This document shows positions 22,680 through 33,955 of a DNA stretch of 64,000 nucleotides, one piece after another; positions within the stretch are counted from its first letter, which is position 1, and the number at the start of each line of letters is the position of its first letter. The translations under genes and the position numbers were made by a program. Under the pieces are notes generated by a model, which saw only the letters and a list, made by a program, of their open reading frames with translations, was not told the origin of the DNA and made no database searches. Origin of the DNA: Endomychus coccineus (lineage: Eukaryota; Arthropoda; Insecta; Coleoptera; Endomychidae); NCBI GenBank assembly GCA_958510875.1, contig OY294067.1, positions 62,074,039 to 62,138,038 on the forward strand. The letters run 5' to 3'.

Positions 22680-23475
22680 ATCTCAAAAGTGTGTGTTCAG
22701 CGATGACGCTCATTTTTGACTAAATGGCTATGTTAACAAACGATTGTCGCATTTGGAGTGACAATTATAATTAAACGATTCTTCAGAAGTACTATTTGAT
22801 GTGCTCTATGGACTGGAGGATTCAAAGGACCATGAGCGTGCTACCCGTCAATGGCGAACGATATAAAGTCATGATAAGGGACTATTTCGTTCCCCAATTG
22901 GATGACATGAGCTTGGAGGAGATGTTGTTCCAAGAAAACGGCGCCACGTGCCATACATCCAAAGGGATATATAAATAGAGTAGGCGTCCCGTGAGCAAAT
23001 TTGAATCAATTCTCGGAAGATAATAATTCTCCCGTTCTCCCTGTCGCTCTTTCTACGAATGGGGGCCACAAGAGGAGTAACTGCGCACGCCTGCCCAGCT
23101 ATTTTTGTATACATCAGGCAGCAGACGCGTGTAACTACCCTTCTAGTGGCCCATTCATGGGCAGAACGACAGAGAGAACGGGAGAATTATTATATTCTGT
23201 CCTTCAGAGAACTGATTCAATTTCTATCACGGTACGCTCACTCCATTTATATATCTTCATGCACACAGCGCGTGAAACTATGAATTCATTGAGGGAAACG
23301 TTGGTGATCAAGTGCGAAATGTCAATTGTCCACCAAGATGTGAGTTGAACCATTCCGAGGCTGACATTGTGGGTGTTATTCACTAAATCGACCAATTCTT
23401 GAAAATGTGGTGGGCAATTGGATCTCCAGAAAGTTTCGTTAGAACCAGTCTTGGAGGTCATACGCCCAACATATT
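22680..23475 (+). pseudogene. IS630/mariner-like transposase relic split by a MITE
   Basis: Pieces are in order: VFSDDAHF (about 22690), ALWTGGFKGTM, LPVNGERYKVMIRDYFVP followed by QLDDMSLEEM and LFQENGATCHT (22796-22957). After the insertion comes ARETMNSLRETLGDQVRNVN with CPPR (23268 on), then NVVGNWISRKF near 23405-23440 and a C-terminal HIIQ tail. This matches insect transposases with FSDEAHF, VNGERYRxML and QQDGATCHTARETM. The NGA replaces the usual DGA, so the second Asp is lost. Rejoining the two halves restores the family's HTARETM reading frame. Confidence 0.8.
22958..23259. mobile_element. fold-back MITE nested in the transposase relic
   Basis: The left arm (about 22958-23060) and right arm (about 23165-23259) are inverted relatives: GATATATAAATAGAGT against the complement of ACTCCATTTATATATC, and TTCTCCCGTTCTC against GAGAACGGGAGAA. 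The central 100 nt is unrelated. The flanks GCCATACA and TGCACACA may be a decayed 8-bp target duplication. No coding capacity. Confidence 0.75.
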
Positions 23476-23739
23476 ATTCAAACAATAAATGATATAATAT
23501 TTTCTATTAAATGATGCCAAAATTTTGTTCATTGAGTCAAACTGTATGTGTATGTCAATTTAAAGTTCTTACATACTGAAAAAGAAACTGTATTACGGTA
23601 AGTAGCCAAGGAAAAATTTTAATAAGATGGAATACTAGTGATAGTTTTAAATTTTGTAGTAGTGATTGAGATTTATATTTTATTAAAATGTCCGTACAGG
23701 GGTTTTAAAAATATATTTAATCATGCTAATAATAAAACG

Positions 23740-24000
23740 GTACAAATTAAATGATCAGTATTTTAATTTTATGAACAGTACACTTTTCCAGAAATTTATT
23801 TCAAATGATCAGTATGATATATGATCGGTGAAAATAATAAACGGTGAGTTGAATTTATAAATGGTTGGTAAGAATAGTAAGTAAGATGAAAAATAGTTAA
23901 AATGTGAAATGGTCGGTAAAATCAAAAATCGGGTACAATTAATAAGCCGTCGTCAGAATAATGAAGTATGAATGAGATTAACAATCGGCCGGTACGAATT
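23740..24000. repeat. degenerate short tandem repeat
   Basis: Phrases such as ATGATCAGTAT, ATGATCGGTGAAAATAA, ATGGTTGGTAAGAAT and ATGGTCGGTAAAATC recur every 30-50 nt. Too diverged for a firm period. Confidence 0.4.
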
Positions 24001-25758
24001 GATAAACCGTATTTGAAGTTGTTAATGCATCAGTATGGTCCTGGCGGTAAAACCCCGGTTCAATATACTTTTGCTTTTAATAGCTTACGTACGAAACTCC
24101 AAGCGGGAAGGTTGGTTTGTAAAATTTTTGAGAATCTTAAATCTAAATCTGGTAGGCTTTTTGTTTCGTTTTTGAGTTACTTGCGATTAAACCAAGTGAC
24201 GATAAGTTAACGGTTTTTGCTGATTAATTGGTGAATTACTTTATATCAGACGAAGTCACTTTCCCACCCCAGATTTGAGCTGAAGCTTGTTCAACTCTAA
24301 ATAACACCACGAATACTTGCGAGTCCCTTGCCTCTCATTTAAATACTTTTTTTTATTATAGCTAACCGAATATTTTTTATTTCATGGACGTTTTATTAAA
24401 ATTTCAAATAGAAATGTACATAAAATATAATAGTGTACCTACTCCTTGTAAATCCAAAAACTCAGCCACATTTCGCAGGCAAGATTTTTTGCAAAAATTA
24501 TTGTTAGATTTGGAACAACAAAAGATAACTACTTTATTTTGTTAAAGTTGTTCCAAATATATATTGTACACAATCCATAAAATATGTAGTATTATTATGT
24601 ATAAATTGTCAATGTTATTATAAGTACATTATATTCTTGATGATATGTTACACATTATCTTATTACACTAATTTAGTGAATGAATAAAGTTAAGCCGACC
24701 TCATAATTAAATTTATCAATCATATTAATTTTTTTGTAAACGTAAAAATATTACTTGGACGCATATGGAGGCAAAACTGTTGCATCAACAAGGTTTTCAT
24801 TGGATATTATAATTTTAGAATCAATATTTCGAATTTCGTAGTCCCAAAATGGAACGACAGAATGGCATGTGACGAATATCGTACACGAATTTCATGTTTA
24901 CCTGCGTACTGTGACGAATTTCGAATCCCTCCAACATTTGAGTATCGATTTGTTAAATTCATAACCGAAGAAATTAATATCCCAAGTAGGTAAATATTAT
25001 ATTACATCTCATGTACTCGTTATGACAAATACTGGTTGTATAATACTATACTACTATCAAACTGGAATTTATTCATATTAAATTTAAAACTGAATAATCA
25101 CGTAAACCAATGATGATCAATATGTGGGTTATTTTTTCAACCATAATGATATCTTCATGTCAAACGTTGATAAAATATCTGGGTTTTTCCCAAAGATGTC
25201 ACAAAGGAATAACTCAATTATTGACGTAATTCCAGGTGTAATACCTGTAGTTATCTATAAACAAACATGTGGTTTGAGTAAGTCCTGAAATTCTGACATA
25301 ATTAAATGTATTTATTGAGATTACTTAGTTATTACTTTGACGCATGAACGTTATTTTCGATAAATATCTACAAATTAGAGTAACGAATGAAATATTATTA
25401 CAATTGAATTAATTATGCAAAACTATGTTTGACGGGATTGTTGCAATTACAAATAGTTGAAAGAATCTGAAAAACAAAGTTTTTGGTGTCAGAGCTCATT
25501 TTTATTCATTCATTTACATAACAATAAATCAATCATATTACTCGTATTTGCACTTCATACTAATATATTCATTACTCGATATTTTAGATAAATACATATT
25601 AGAATATAAATATGTGACCAGGAGTGTTCTCTTATCCGCAAAAATTGACAATATTAATTCACCGCATGCATTGTTGATTAGGTACATCAGGAAATATAAT
25701 AATAACATCAATGAAATGATAGATAGTGAAATACAAACACACTTCGTGTTAGCAGTCA
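24001..25758. other. no recognisable gene
   Basis: An 80-codon ORF (23968-24210) has no family motif. A hairpin (TTTGGAACAAC / GTTGTTCCAAA) lies at about 24509-24561. Confidence 0.4.
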
Positions 25759-25972
25759 ATAGACAAAGTTTTCGTTCATCAGATTGAACAGTGACAACAC
25801 GTCATGTAGTCTCAGACTGTTTCGCCATTCTCATATCACTTTCGGAGATGGTTGATCAGTAAATTCGCATCTGCCTCATCTCACTGACGAGCCCATGAGA
25901 AGATCGAAACAGCTATCTGAGACTATAGGACGTTTTGTTACTGTTCAACCTGGTGAAATAGAACTTTGTCTA
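25759..25972. repeat. inverted repeat with hammerhead motifs in both arms
   Basis: Arms of about 66 bp (25759-25825, 25907-25972) share AGACAAAGTT, TTGAACAGT, TAGTCTCAGA and CTGTTTCG in reverse complement. They flank an 80-nt centre. The plus strand carries a recognisable hammerhead core. The minus strand has only GAAACAG..UCUGAGAC. Confidence 0.75.
25879..25922 (+). ncRNA. hammerhead-like ribozyme, ACAGCU type, stem II decayed
   Basis: Stem I UCUCA (25879-25883) pairs perfectly with UGAGA (25918-25922). The core CUGACGA (25884-25890) is intact and directly followed by stem II, without the extra nucleotide of the other families. GAAA is at 25906-25909, then C-AGCU-AUC, with cleavage expected after C25917. 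Stem II keeps only the first and fourth pairs (GCCC against GAUC), and stem III has A in place of G. Probably weak or inactive. Confidence 0.6.
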
Positions 25973-26100
25973 TATATATATATATTTAAATAAGCTAATC
26001 AGCCTAATTAGTAAGAAGAATTCAAATGGAATTCTGGTGAACTGACAACAACTGAGCTGGATGATATTTGGGTTTATTACAATCGGATTAATTTAACATA

Positions 26101-26186
26101 CGAGGGCAAGGTGAAAAGTCAATTTCAGAGGAGTATTTGGCGATGTACAAGCGCGATAAGAAGGACTTTTTGCGTCATTTCATAAA
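26101..26186 (+). pseudogene. mariner deletion scrap
   Basis: CGAGGGCAAGGTGAAAAGT looks like the mariner terminus at 50689. It is joined directly to an internal piece (MYKRDKKDFLRHF in frame), the stretch just before the first catalytic Asp in this family. The LINE tail starts immediately after it. Confidence 0.65.
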
Positions 26187-26251
26187 CGTAAGAGTAAGAG
26201 TAGGAGTAAGAGTAAGAGTAAGAGTAAGAGTAAGAGTGAGAGTATTTATTG
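26187..26251 (-). repeat. (TTACTC)n tail of a LINE
   Basis: Plus strand reads (GAGTAA)n, about ten imperfect units. On the minus strand it directly follows AATAAATACTC, so it is the 3' terminal repeat of the LINE to its right. Confidence 0.85.
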
Positions 26252-26731
26252 CATGTATAAACTATTGTTTAAATTTTGTCAAATAAAACGTGAAAATGAT
26301 ATACTAAGATATGCATATAAAAAAAGATCCAAAATTTAAGTAAATGTAGTTAATAATTTATATGGAACACAGTACGGACTTAACAAATTTGAGTGGACAT
26401 GAATGACATGCCATGCAAAATTTATATAAACCCATTCCAAACTATTTAGAACAATCAATTGGCCAATGGGGCAACAAAAACAAAAATTCTTTTATCGAGT
26501 AAAATGCATGATTAAGAAATAAGTTTTTCAATGTGAGTTTAGGAACATTGAGTGAGCACTCTTTTAGCTCCCTGAGTAGCTTGTTCATAAATATTTTATT
26601 ATAATAGTTAGCAGAACAACGACTCAAATTTAATCTTAACTAGTCAATATGAATATTATGGCAACATCTAATTAATACAAAATTCTCGGGAAATAGGTCA
26701 CATTAACACATATATTTTTATTTTTACCCTC

Positions 26732-26773
26732 GTCTTTACGTACGTTTCGGTCTCACGACCATCATCAGAAGAC
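26732..26773 (-). ncRNA. hammerhead ribozyme (left palindrome arm)
   Basis: Minus strand: GUCUU, CUGAUGA, U, GGUC-GUGA-GACC, GAAA, C-GUAC-GUA, AAGAC. Stem I has 5 pairs, stem II 4 pairs with a GUGA loop, and all core bases are intact. The stem III segment ACGUACGU is self-complementary. Confidence 0.85.
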
Positions 26774-27008
26774 TTATTAATACAATAACCTGATTACTTA
26801 GAAATACTGTAATAACACAAAGCGTCCTTATCGCAGAAATTTCGTTTAAATGCCAACGTCGCGAAACGAACGGAAACATGAAAACGGAACTATAACATGT
26901 TCATGTTTCCGTTCGTTTCGCGACGTTGGCATTTAAACGAAATTTGTGCGATAAGGACGCTTTGTGTTATTACAGTATTTCTAAGTAATCAGGTTATTGT
27001 ATTAATAA

Positions 27009-27050
27009 GTCTTCTGATGATGGTCGTGAGACCGAAACGTACGTAAAGAC
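27009..27050 (+). ncRNA. hammerhead ribozyme (right palindrome arm)
   Basis: GUCUU 27009-27013; CUGAUGA 27014-27020; extra U; stem II 27022-27025/27030-27033; GAAA 27034-27037; C-GUAC-G 27038-27043; UA 27044-27045; cleavage is expected after A27045; AAGAC 27046-27050 pairs with GUCUU. Identical to the left-arm copy. Confidence 0.85.
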
Positions 27051-28365
27051 GAGGGTAAAAATAAAAATATATGTGTTAATGTGACCTATTTCCCGAGAAT
27101 TTTGTATTAATTCATACGTGGGTCAAGAATCTTTATTGCAACATCTAATGTTATAATTATACAGATTATTTTCAAAAACATGACGACATACCCATTAGTA
27201 TGCTAATATGAATATATAGTGACGGAAAAGTAATAATTTTGAAATCAATACAAACTGTTTCTAACGTCATCTCTAAAACGTTTCTGCGTTAATATTCTCA
27301 ACACTTTTCTTTGGAGGCGAAGAATCCTATCCGAATGAGGTGAATTACCCCAGCCTGTCAGGGCATATGACATATGAAACTGAATAAGGGAGAGAAGTAT
27401 GCCATGCGCATCGGCTCCTCAGGCAAATAGTTTACTAAATTTCTAATCATGAAAATATTCTTTGAGATTTTGTTAGGTACACTATCAACATGACATTACC
27501 AACTGGACTGGATCAGATAAGATACCCAAAAACTTTATATAGTCAGGGTTTTCAAAAGTAGTGTTTCTGTGTGTGAATAACATTATACCAGTTCTGTCAA
27601 GGTTTACGGACAGTTCATTTGCACAAAACCATTCGAAAAAACTTTCTTGAGAATCACTCAAGCAAGCCAGCAAAGAACAGAAGATCAGCCGCTCCCACCG
27701 CCTGAACCAGATCATTAATGTAAATAAGGAACAATAGCGGACCAACGACAGATCCCTGTGGGACTCTACTGACAACCTCACCATGTTCCGAGGAGGTTCC
27801 ATTGATGACAGTGTACTGTTTTCGGTTGGATAAGAAAGAGTGAATTACATTACAGCTGTTGTCATTAAATTTGTAAAATTTCAGTTTATCAACAAGAATG
27901 GAAGGAGAAACCAGATCAAAAGCTTTGCCTAGGTCATACGAGAATGTGCCTACGATGAACCCTTTTTCCATACCGCTTACAATGATCTCTATAAGTTTAT
28001 CTACAGTATCATTGGTGCGCCTATTTTACGGAAGCCAAACTGATTGCAATAAAAAATGTTCGAATTTTCAAAATAGTCGGTTATCTGATATTTCAAGCAC
28101 GATTGATAAATCTTTGGAAAACGTGGAATTATAGCTATTGGTCTATAATTGTTCATGTCGTCTGTAGATCCTTTCTTATGCACAGGAATAACCTTCGTAA
28201 TTTTAAGAGCATCAGGGTATATTCCGGCGTCTATACATTGATTTAATAATTTGGTCAACGGATAAATGAGAATGTTAATTACATTCTTGATAAGGTCTAT
28301 ATTGAGGTTATAATGGTCTTTACTTTTTTTATTTGATATTTTGTTGATAATATCTCTTACATGGA

Positions 28366-30070
28366 TGAGAATAAGAATGACTTGAGATTTAACTTTTCCA
28401 AAAATGATAAATATTTTCTATACGATTTTTTGAATTTAGGTATTTTTCATTCGATCTCTAAGGCAATATACCGTGGACGAAACCCGTACCGTATATATAG
28501 CATGGTAGAAATCAAGGTTGATTGTTTGTCAGACCTGTTGATTTTTCTTAAAGAAAAAATTACTTTGATATTTGAATTTCAAGCTGATCGAACCATTTGG
28601 TCAAGATTCAATAATCAAAAACGACCGAGTTTAATGTCGATTTCATAGTTTTTAGTTCTTCGATTCTATAGCCCGGACAACCCCAAGTAGTCTAAAATAA
28701 ACTGCATACTCAGGAGCAGCTATGACTTACAATGTAAAATATAGTACTGTAACATGATATTTTAACTTATGATTTAGTCGAAAACGAATATATATTAGCT
28801 ATAGGATCATAAATAAACTTTTTTTAATTTATACCAGAGAGTCCTTTTTATGGTCGTTTGATATACATAACCTGATTTACTAGTAATCAACCGTTAAATT
28901 GTTTTTTTTTCAATTCGCTACCTGCTTTCTCAATAAAATTGAGCACCAATGAATTCAATGTTTAATCTAAACCCTCCTTTTCATTTTAAAGCATCTTTTC
29001 CATTGCCACTATGCTAAAGCTATGGAACGTTGAAGAAAATGAATTTGAGGCAATTATGATTTCTATTTGCAAATTATGGAAATAGATTTTTGTTCACATT
29101 GGAACCGATGTTTCTTCCAATTTATACAGCTGTAGGGAATGATAACAAAGTCGTGCGAAAATTCCTGTAGCCATGTTCAACAATAATTGCCGGTATACCA
29201 GAAGGGTCCCAATCCTGGATTCAATTATAAAATATTCCAAATTTCAACCAAGACATAATTTAAATTATTATTGCCTGAAGATGATATCATCAAACTGCAG
29301 ATTTCTTACAATAGTTTGCAACCAATTATGTCTCATCAATTCTATGAATCGGAGATCCATCTGTCTATGGACATATACACAGTTATTCCCAATGTGCGTC
29401 GGTTTCATTTCTGAAAAACAACGCTCGCAAATTGGCGAAACTTAATTTTAGCACGCCCTAGACCTAGACCAAGATGACCTAATTGATCTTTAAATGTGAC
29501 GTACCCATATACATCATAGACTGTATGATGTAACACTAAATACGTGCCCCGCAAACATATATCATTCATGACATATGACATGTCTACTATTCTAATTACC
29601 ATAGATTAATTGGTATTCATCTTGCTGATCGAGACACAAAATAGCTTATAGATAAAAAGGTTAATCACTTTTGAAATTGCTACAATATAAAAATACCTAT
29701 TTGATTGATTTTAGTGATACCGCGAGACGAGACGAGATTAAGGTTATGTCTCGCATTCACTAATCATACACAATATAGTTATTACCACATCTCAGAGATA
29801 TTGAATCGATTATTTCTTTCTCCTGTGAAATAATAGTCCACAAATCCACTAAGCATATCTTACGGAAAAATACATGCCCCTTAGAACATACTTCAATGTT
29901 TGCTGACTTTTCCAATGATGAAATGAGAGACGGAAATGTGAATAATTATGAAAACATCGTTTCTGCCTAATTTTTGTTTTTAAGATTAAAAATTGAGATA
30001 CTCTACATTCTATTTATTTCGATAATTTAGGTCTGCTGATAAATGTTATGGAATTTTAACAGAGAATGAC
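28366..30070. other. no recognisable gene
   Basis: Unclassified AT-rich DNA. A short GAGACGAGACGA stretch near 29720 resembles the end of the window. Confidence 0.45.
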
Positions 30071-30140
30071 ATATATAAATTGTAGCCTCAACATCCTCAT
30101 TGCAATCTTTGTCAGACACTCAACCGAAAGCTTAACCATG
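30071..30140 (+). promoter_or_regulatory. candidate core promoter and 5' leader
   Basis: TATATAAAT begins at 30072. An arthropod-type initiator TCATT lies at 30097-30101, about 27 nt downstream. An ATG in good context (AACCATGAAG) follows at 30138. The frame from that ATG is only 17 codons, but a weak donor (A|GTACAA) follows ATGAAG, so a very short first exon is possible. No partner exon was found. Confidence 0.3.
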
Positions 30141-30264
30141 AAGAGTACAACCAAAGGAAGTACGAAAAGCAGAACATCAAATTCAATCTAATACATCGAC
30201 ATGCAAAACGCTGGGAATGGAAAGTAATCTATTATCTATTATCGATGTATATAGGGAATAAATA

Positions 30265-31298
30265 GTCCAGGCTGTCAACCGGGATTTTAGCTACAATAAA
30301 AAAAAACATGTAAAATCGAATCAGAATTTTTTTTTGCATTACCTTCAGGAGGATCTCAGGATCATTCATACACCTTAAAACCTCTTGGGTTCTCAAACCC
30401 CACTCATTGGGGGCGAAAATGACCCGAAATCTCCAAGTCTTGAATTACAGGTTCTACAAAAAAGGTATTTTGGCATTTCGAATGCACCTAGGCGGTTTTT
30501 TGGGTAGCTGAACACGAATTCGTAGCCAGATTCACTTGCAATCCATGGTAGGGGTGGTCAAATCGACAAAATTGGGCAATTCCGCACCCCTAATATGTTA
30601 TTTTGAAATTTACGTGTTTCAGGCATTTCGAATGCACCAAGGAAGTTTTTTGGGTCTCTGATCACGAATTCGTAGCCACATTCACTTGCAATCCACCGTA
30701 GGGGTGGTCAAATCGACAAAATTAGCCAAATTCGCAACCCTATATGTTATTTTTCAATTTACGTGTTTTTGGAATTTCGAATGCACCAAGTGCGTTTTTT
30801 GGGTCGCTGAATACGATTCCGAAGCCAGATTTACTCCGAAGTAATTTTAAAATGCAAAAATAATAAAAATTTAGAAGCGTGTCAAATTAGCCATTTTTGT
30901 AAATTTTCTGAATCGTATTCAGCGATCCAAAAAACCTCCTTGGTGCATTCGGAATGCCTAAAACACGTCAATTGCAAAATAACATATAGGGGTGCAAAAT
31001 TGGTCAGTTTCGCCAATTTTACCACCCCTACGATAGATTTCAAGTAAATCTGGCTACGGATTCGTGTTCAGCGACCCAAAAAAACCTACTAGGTGCACTC
31101 GAAATACCAAAATACCTTTTTTTGAAAAAAATACAATTCAAGCGTTGGAGATTTCGGAGATTTTCGCCCCCAATGGGTGAGGTTGGGGTTCCCAAGGAGT
31201 ATGAATGATCCTGAGAACCTCCTGAAGCTAATGCGAAAAAAATTTTTGATTCGAGGTCACATGTTTTGTTTTTTTATTTTCTGGATCATAGCCTGAAC
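30265..31298. mobile_element. TA-inserting fold-back element, copy 1
   Basis: Flanked by TA (30263-30264 and 31299-31300). The ends are GTCCAGGCTGTCAACCGG (left) and GTTCAGGCTATGATCC (right, read inward). Each arm holds tandem units of about 149 bp in opposite orientation: CGTGTTT recurs at 30613 and 30762, and GGTGCATTC/GGTGCACTC complements are near 30940 and 31090. About three units on the left and two on the right. No coding capacity. The same family is at 46283-47660. Confidence 0.88.
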
Positions 31299-31300
31299 TA

Positions 31301-32142
31301 AAAGATAATAATAAATGTTGTTTGTTGAATTAATATATCTAATTTAATAATATGACACCTGTTAAAATTCAATTACGTAGTGAAACGCTCAATTCATGAA
31401 CTTATACTGAGTGTTTAAATAATATCAGTCACCTTAAACTTTTGGAGCTTTAAATGAAAATGATTTTTAGACTGTTCTTCATTTTATACTGCAAGAAATA
31501 AGTCGAGGAAAATTACATGTTTACTGAATTTTTCTGTTATTCTTAGAAAAATTGAAAACAATATCGATGACGTGAAGCAAAAGTGTTCATAGAAAAAAGA
31601 AAACGTTTTGAATAAAACCATTGTCTTCCCCTAAACAGCAAAAACCCATCAGAACTTGCTTCAAAGCAAGAAAGAAATCCTTCGTTTTTGATAAATCATA
31701 CATTTTTCTGCCAACTTTTTGTACTAGTATACTGCTTTGAGCATGTTCCTGTGGTACATCCATATTTTTATTTTTCCCTTTAAGTATTTTAACAATTTTT
31801 CCATGAATGTTATATATTGATTTCTTGTCAAATACCCATACTGTAGTATAAATTATATACAATTGACAATAAATTCTTTAGACCTAGTATTCTGCTCAAT
31901 TTATATATTGCATATTATAAGATAATATGCTCTTTCCAATTCCAATTCAAGCTGTTTTTGTAATACTTTTCAAGTGTGTCAAGTATTTTCTGAGGCAATA
32001 ACTACTGTATAACTTGCATTCCTTACAAATTTACATTTCTCCATTGAAATTATAAAAAGTAGAGGGCTAGATTATTTGAATTGGTATGCTATACATTGAA
32101 AATATTTTCATTGATCTTATTTCATTTCCGATTCGTACTTTT
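31301..32142. other. no recognisable gene
   Basis: A 91-codon minus ORF (31587-31862) has no family motif. Confidence 0.4.
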
Positions 32143-33955
32143 TTAGGAGAGACTGATTGACAGACACCTGAAAGATGGCCCACTGAAGACCTATCCCTTA
32201 CACTGTCGTCAACACGCCTACCAAGCTAGCCTCTCGACTGAAACGGCCTTGCATCATCTAGTCACACTAATAGATGGTGCTATGGCCCGCGAGGAACACG
32301 TCCTGGGGATATTTATGGTCATCCATCGAAGGGACATTTGATAACACGTCCGTCGAGTCTACTTGCTCAGCCGCTGAGAAACATGGAATCGTTCCAACAT
32401 TAGTCCGATGGATTGAAGCCATCTTATCTACGCGTGCGTTAAAGGCACAACATAATGGATACGTTGTACAGACTCTCGCTACAAAATACTGTCCACAGGA
32501 AGGTGTCCTGTCTCCGCTTCTGTGGTGTCTTGTTGTCGACTTTTGGAGGAATGAGAAGAGGCTGGGTCTTATGCCCAGACCTATGCCGATGCCTTGGTTG
32601 GCATCAACTTCGTGCGGCACCTGAGGACACTGTGCGAGCTGCAAAACACGCTGCTCGGCGAAGCGGATGGCTGGTGCCGCACAGAGGAGCTCAGAGTCAA
32701 CCCTAGCAAAACAGAAATTGTACTGTCTACCAGGAAACGTAAGGTGGGCACACTGCCAGAGATTACCTTCTCTGGCAAGGTTCTGCAACTCAAAAGGGTC
32801 GGTGAAGTTTCTGGGAGTAATCCTAGACTATAAACTGACCTGGCGCGAATACCTCGAATGTCGAATGAGGCAGGCCTCTGCGTCCTTTTGGTTGTACAGA
32901 AGAGCTTCCAGCAGCACATGGGGATTACAGCCAAAGATTCTTTATTGGATTTATGCCGTTGTGATCAGAGATATGGTCACCTATGCTGCGGTAGTAGGGT
33001 GGTCGGAGACAAGGAGTGGTATGTCCCAGTGACCGCTGGACTGACTGCAGCGGCTTTCATGCGTAGATATATTGAGCATTATCAGGTCGGCCTCAACGAG
33101 AGCCCTTGAAGCGCACACCAGATTACCACCCCTACACTTATATACAAGAACTGAAGCCATGAAAACGGCGTATAAGTTGAAGGGCCTAGGTCACTGGACC
33201 AAAATGTACTACTCTCGTGGACACAACGATTTTAAGTGAGGCAATCTCTAAATGCCACATACTAGAAAAAAAAGCAATATAGCATATGTCTCACGATTTT
33301 TCAGGCGGAGGTCTACGCAATATTGACTTATGCCATGGAAATCCTGCGAAGAAACTATGTCAAGTCTTGTCAAAGAATGCAGAGATACAGCAGCTGCACT
33401 AGTCAGAAGAAATAAAGTTCAACACATCTGGGTCCCTGGACACAGTGGAGTTGAATGAAATGGAATTTCCAACTTCCTGGCCAGGCGAGGGTCTTCCGAC
33501 ACCCCTGTAGAACCGGAGCCAATGGTCGCAATATCAAATTGCGTGGGGTGTTGCCCTTCTGGGCCAAGTGCACAGAGAGTGGTTTGAACTGTGGCGAGAC
33601 TCACCACGCATAATGCAGCTCTTCATCAAAGAGCCTGTGCCTAGGCATTCAAAGAAACTCCTTTCTCAGAAGCGACATCAGAGACATGACTGAAATCCTA
33701 ACCGTTCACTGTCGTCTTAACAAACATCTTCATGCTATGAGCATCCTATACGTAGGAAATGCAGAGAGGCGGAAGAAACTGCCTCTCACACCCTGTAGGA
33801 ATGTCCTGCATTGGCATCTTTCAAGCACTGTCACTTCAGAGAATCGAAGCTTATAGGCTTATGACCACGAAGTGCACAATGGGCCCAACTAAGTGGCCTA
33901 AGTTGATTTGGGAACTAAGCCTCCTCCCCTAAAATGATGATAATGATGATGATGA
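32143..33955 (+). pseudogene. R1/I-like LINE: reverse transcriptase, RNase H and zinc-knuckle remnants
   Basis: Pieces in order: ERLIDRHLK (32150), HAYQASLSTETALHHLV, EGTFDNTSVESTCSAAEKHG (32340), SPLLWCLVVD, then TYADALVG at 32579-32602, where the catalytic YADD has become YADA. Next are WCRTEELRVNPSKTEIVLS, KFLGVILDYKLTWREY, RRASSSTWGLQPKILYWIYA and KTAYKLKGLGHWTK (33165). Then come an RNase H scrap (VPGHSGVE-like, 33430), EWFELWRDSPRIMQ (33570) and a CRE.EETASHTL.ECPA knuckle (about 33755-33810). The copy ends in GATGATAATGATGATGATGA (33933-33952), a typical 3' tail of this clade. Frameshifts throughout. Confidence 0.88.

Larger units (their letters stand above)
26673..27137. mobile_element. 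PLE-derived palindrome with two hammerheads and 12-bp target duplication
   Basis: Arms 26671-26881 and 26901-27111 are 211 bp each, with one mismatch seen, around a 19-nt spacer. A 26-nt tail (27112-27137) lies only on the right. GCAACATCTAAT occurs directly at 26661-26672 and 27138-27149, and removing the insert restores the LINE frame. No ORF. The tail (CATACGTGGGTCAAGAA) matches the end of the PLE tail at 37160-37190. The arms correspond to the PLE terminal repeat, so this is a head-to-head non-autonomous copy. Confidence 0.88.
26187..28365 (-). pseudogene. LINE (CR1/L2/Jockey-type) reverse transcriptase, 5'-truncated, split by a PLE palindrome
   Basis: The minus frames read, in order: NIDLIKNVINIL, TKLLNQCIDAGIYPDALKI and KVIPVHKKGSTDDMNNYRPI (28260-28130). 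Next come FGFRK, YDLGKAFDLVSPSILVDKL, VPQGSVVGPLLFLIYINDL (about 27760-27705), and WFCANELSVNLDRT, then IKFLGI. After these come GWGNSPHSDRILRLQRKVLR, and beyond the insertion RLNLSRCSANYYNK, then LLRELKECSL and HAFYSIKEFL. The catalytic FADD box is ruined: LLFFA is followed by a deletion. Frameshifts lie near 28015 and 27680. The element ends in (TTACTC)n. The palindrome at 26673-27137 interrupts the C-terminus. Confidence 0.88.

Noticed and set aside
24509..24561. 11-bp hairpin as a possible microRNA precursor
   Set aside because: The stem is too short and the loop too AT-rich. Without small-RNA data it cannot be supported.
29268..29305. CCTGAAGATGATATCATCAAAC as a hammerhead
   Set aside because: G12 is missing, stem II is only three pairs, and there is no stem I pairing.
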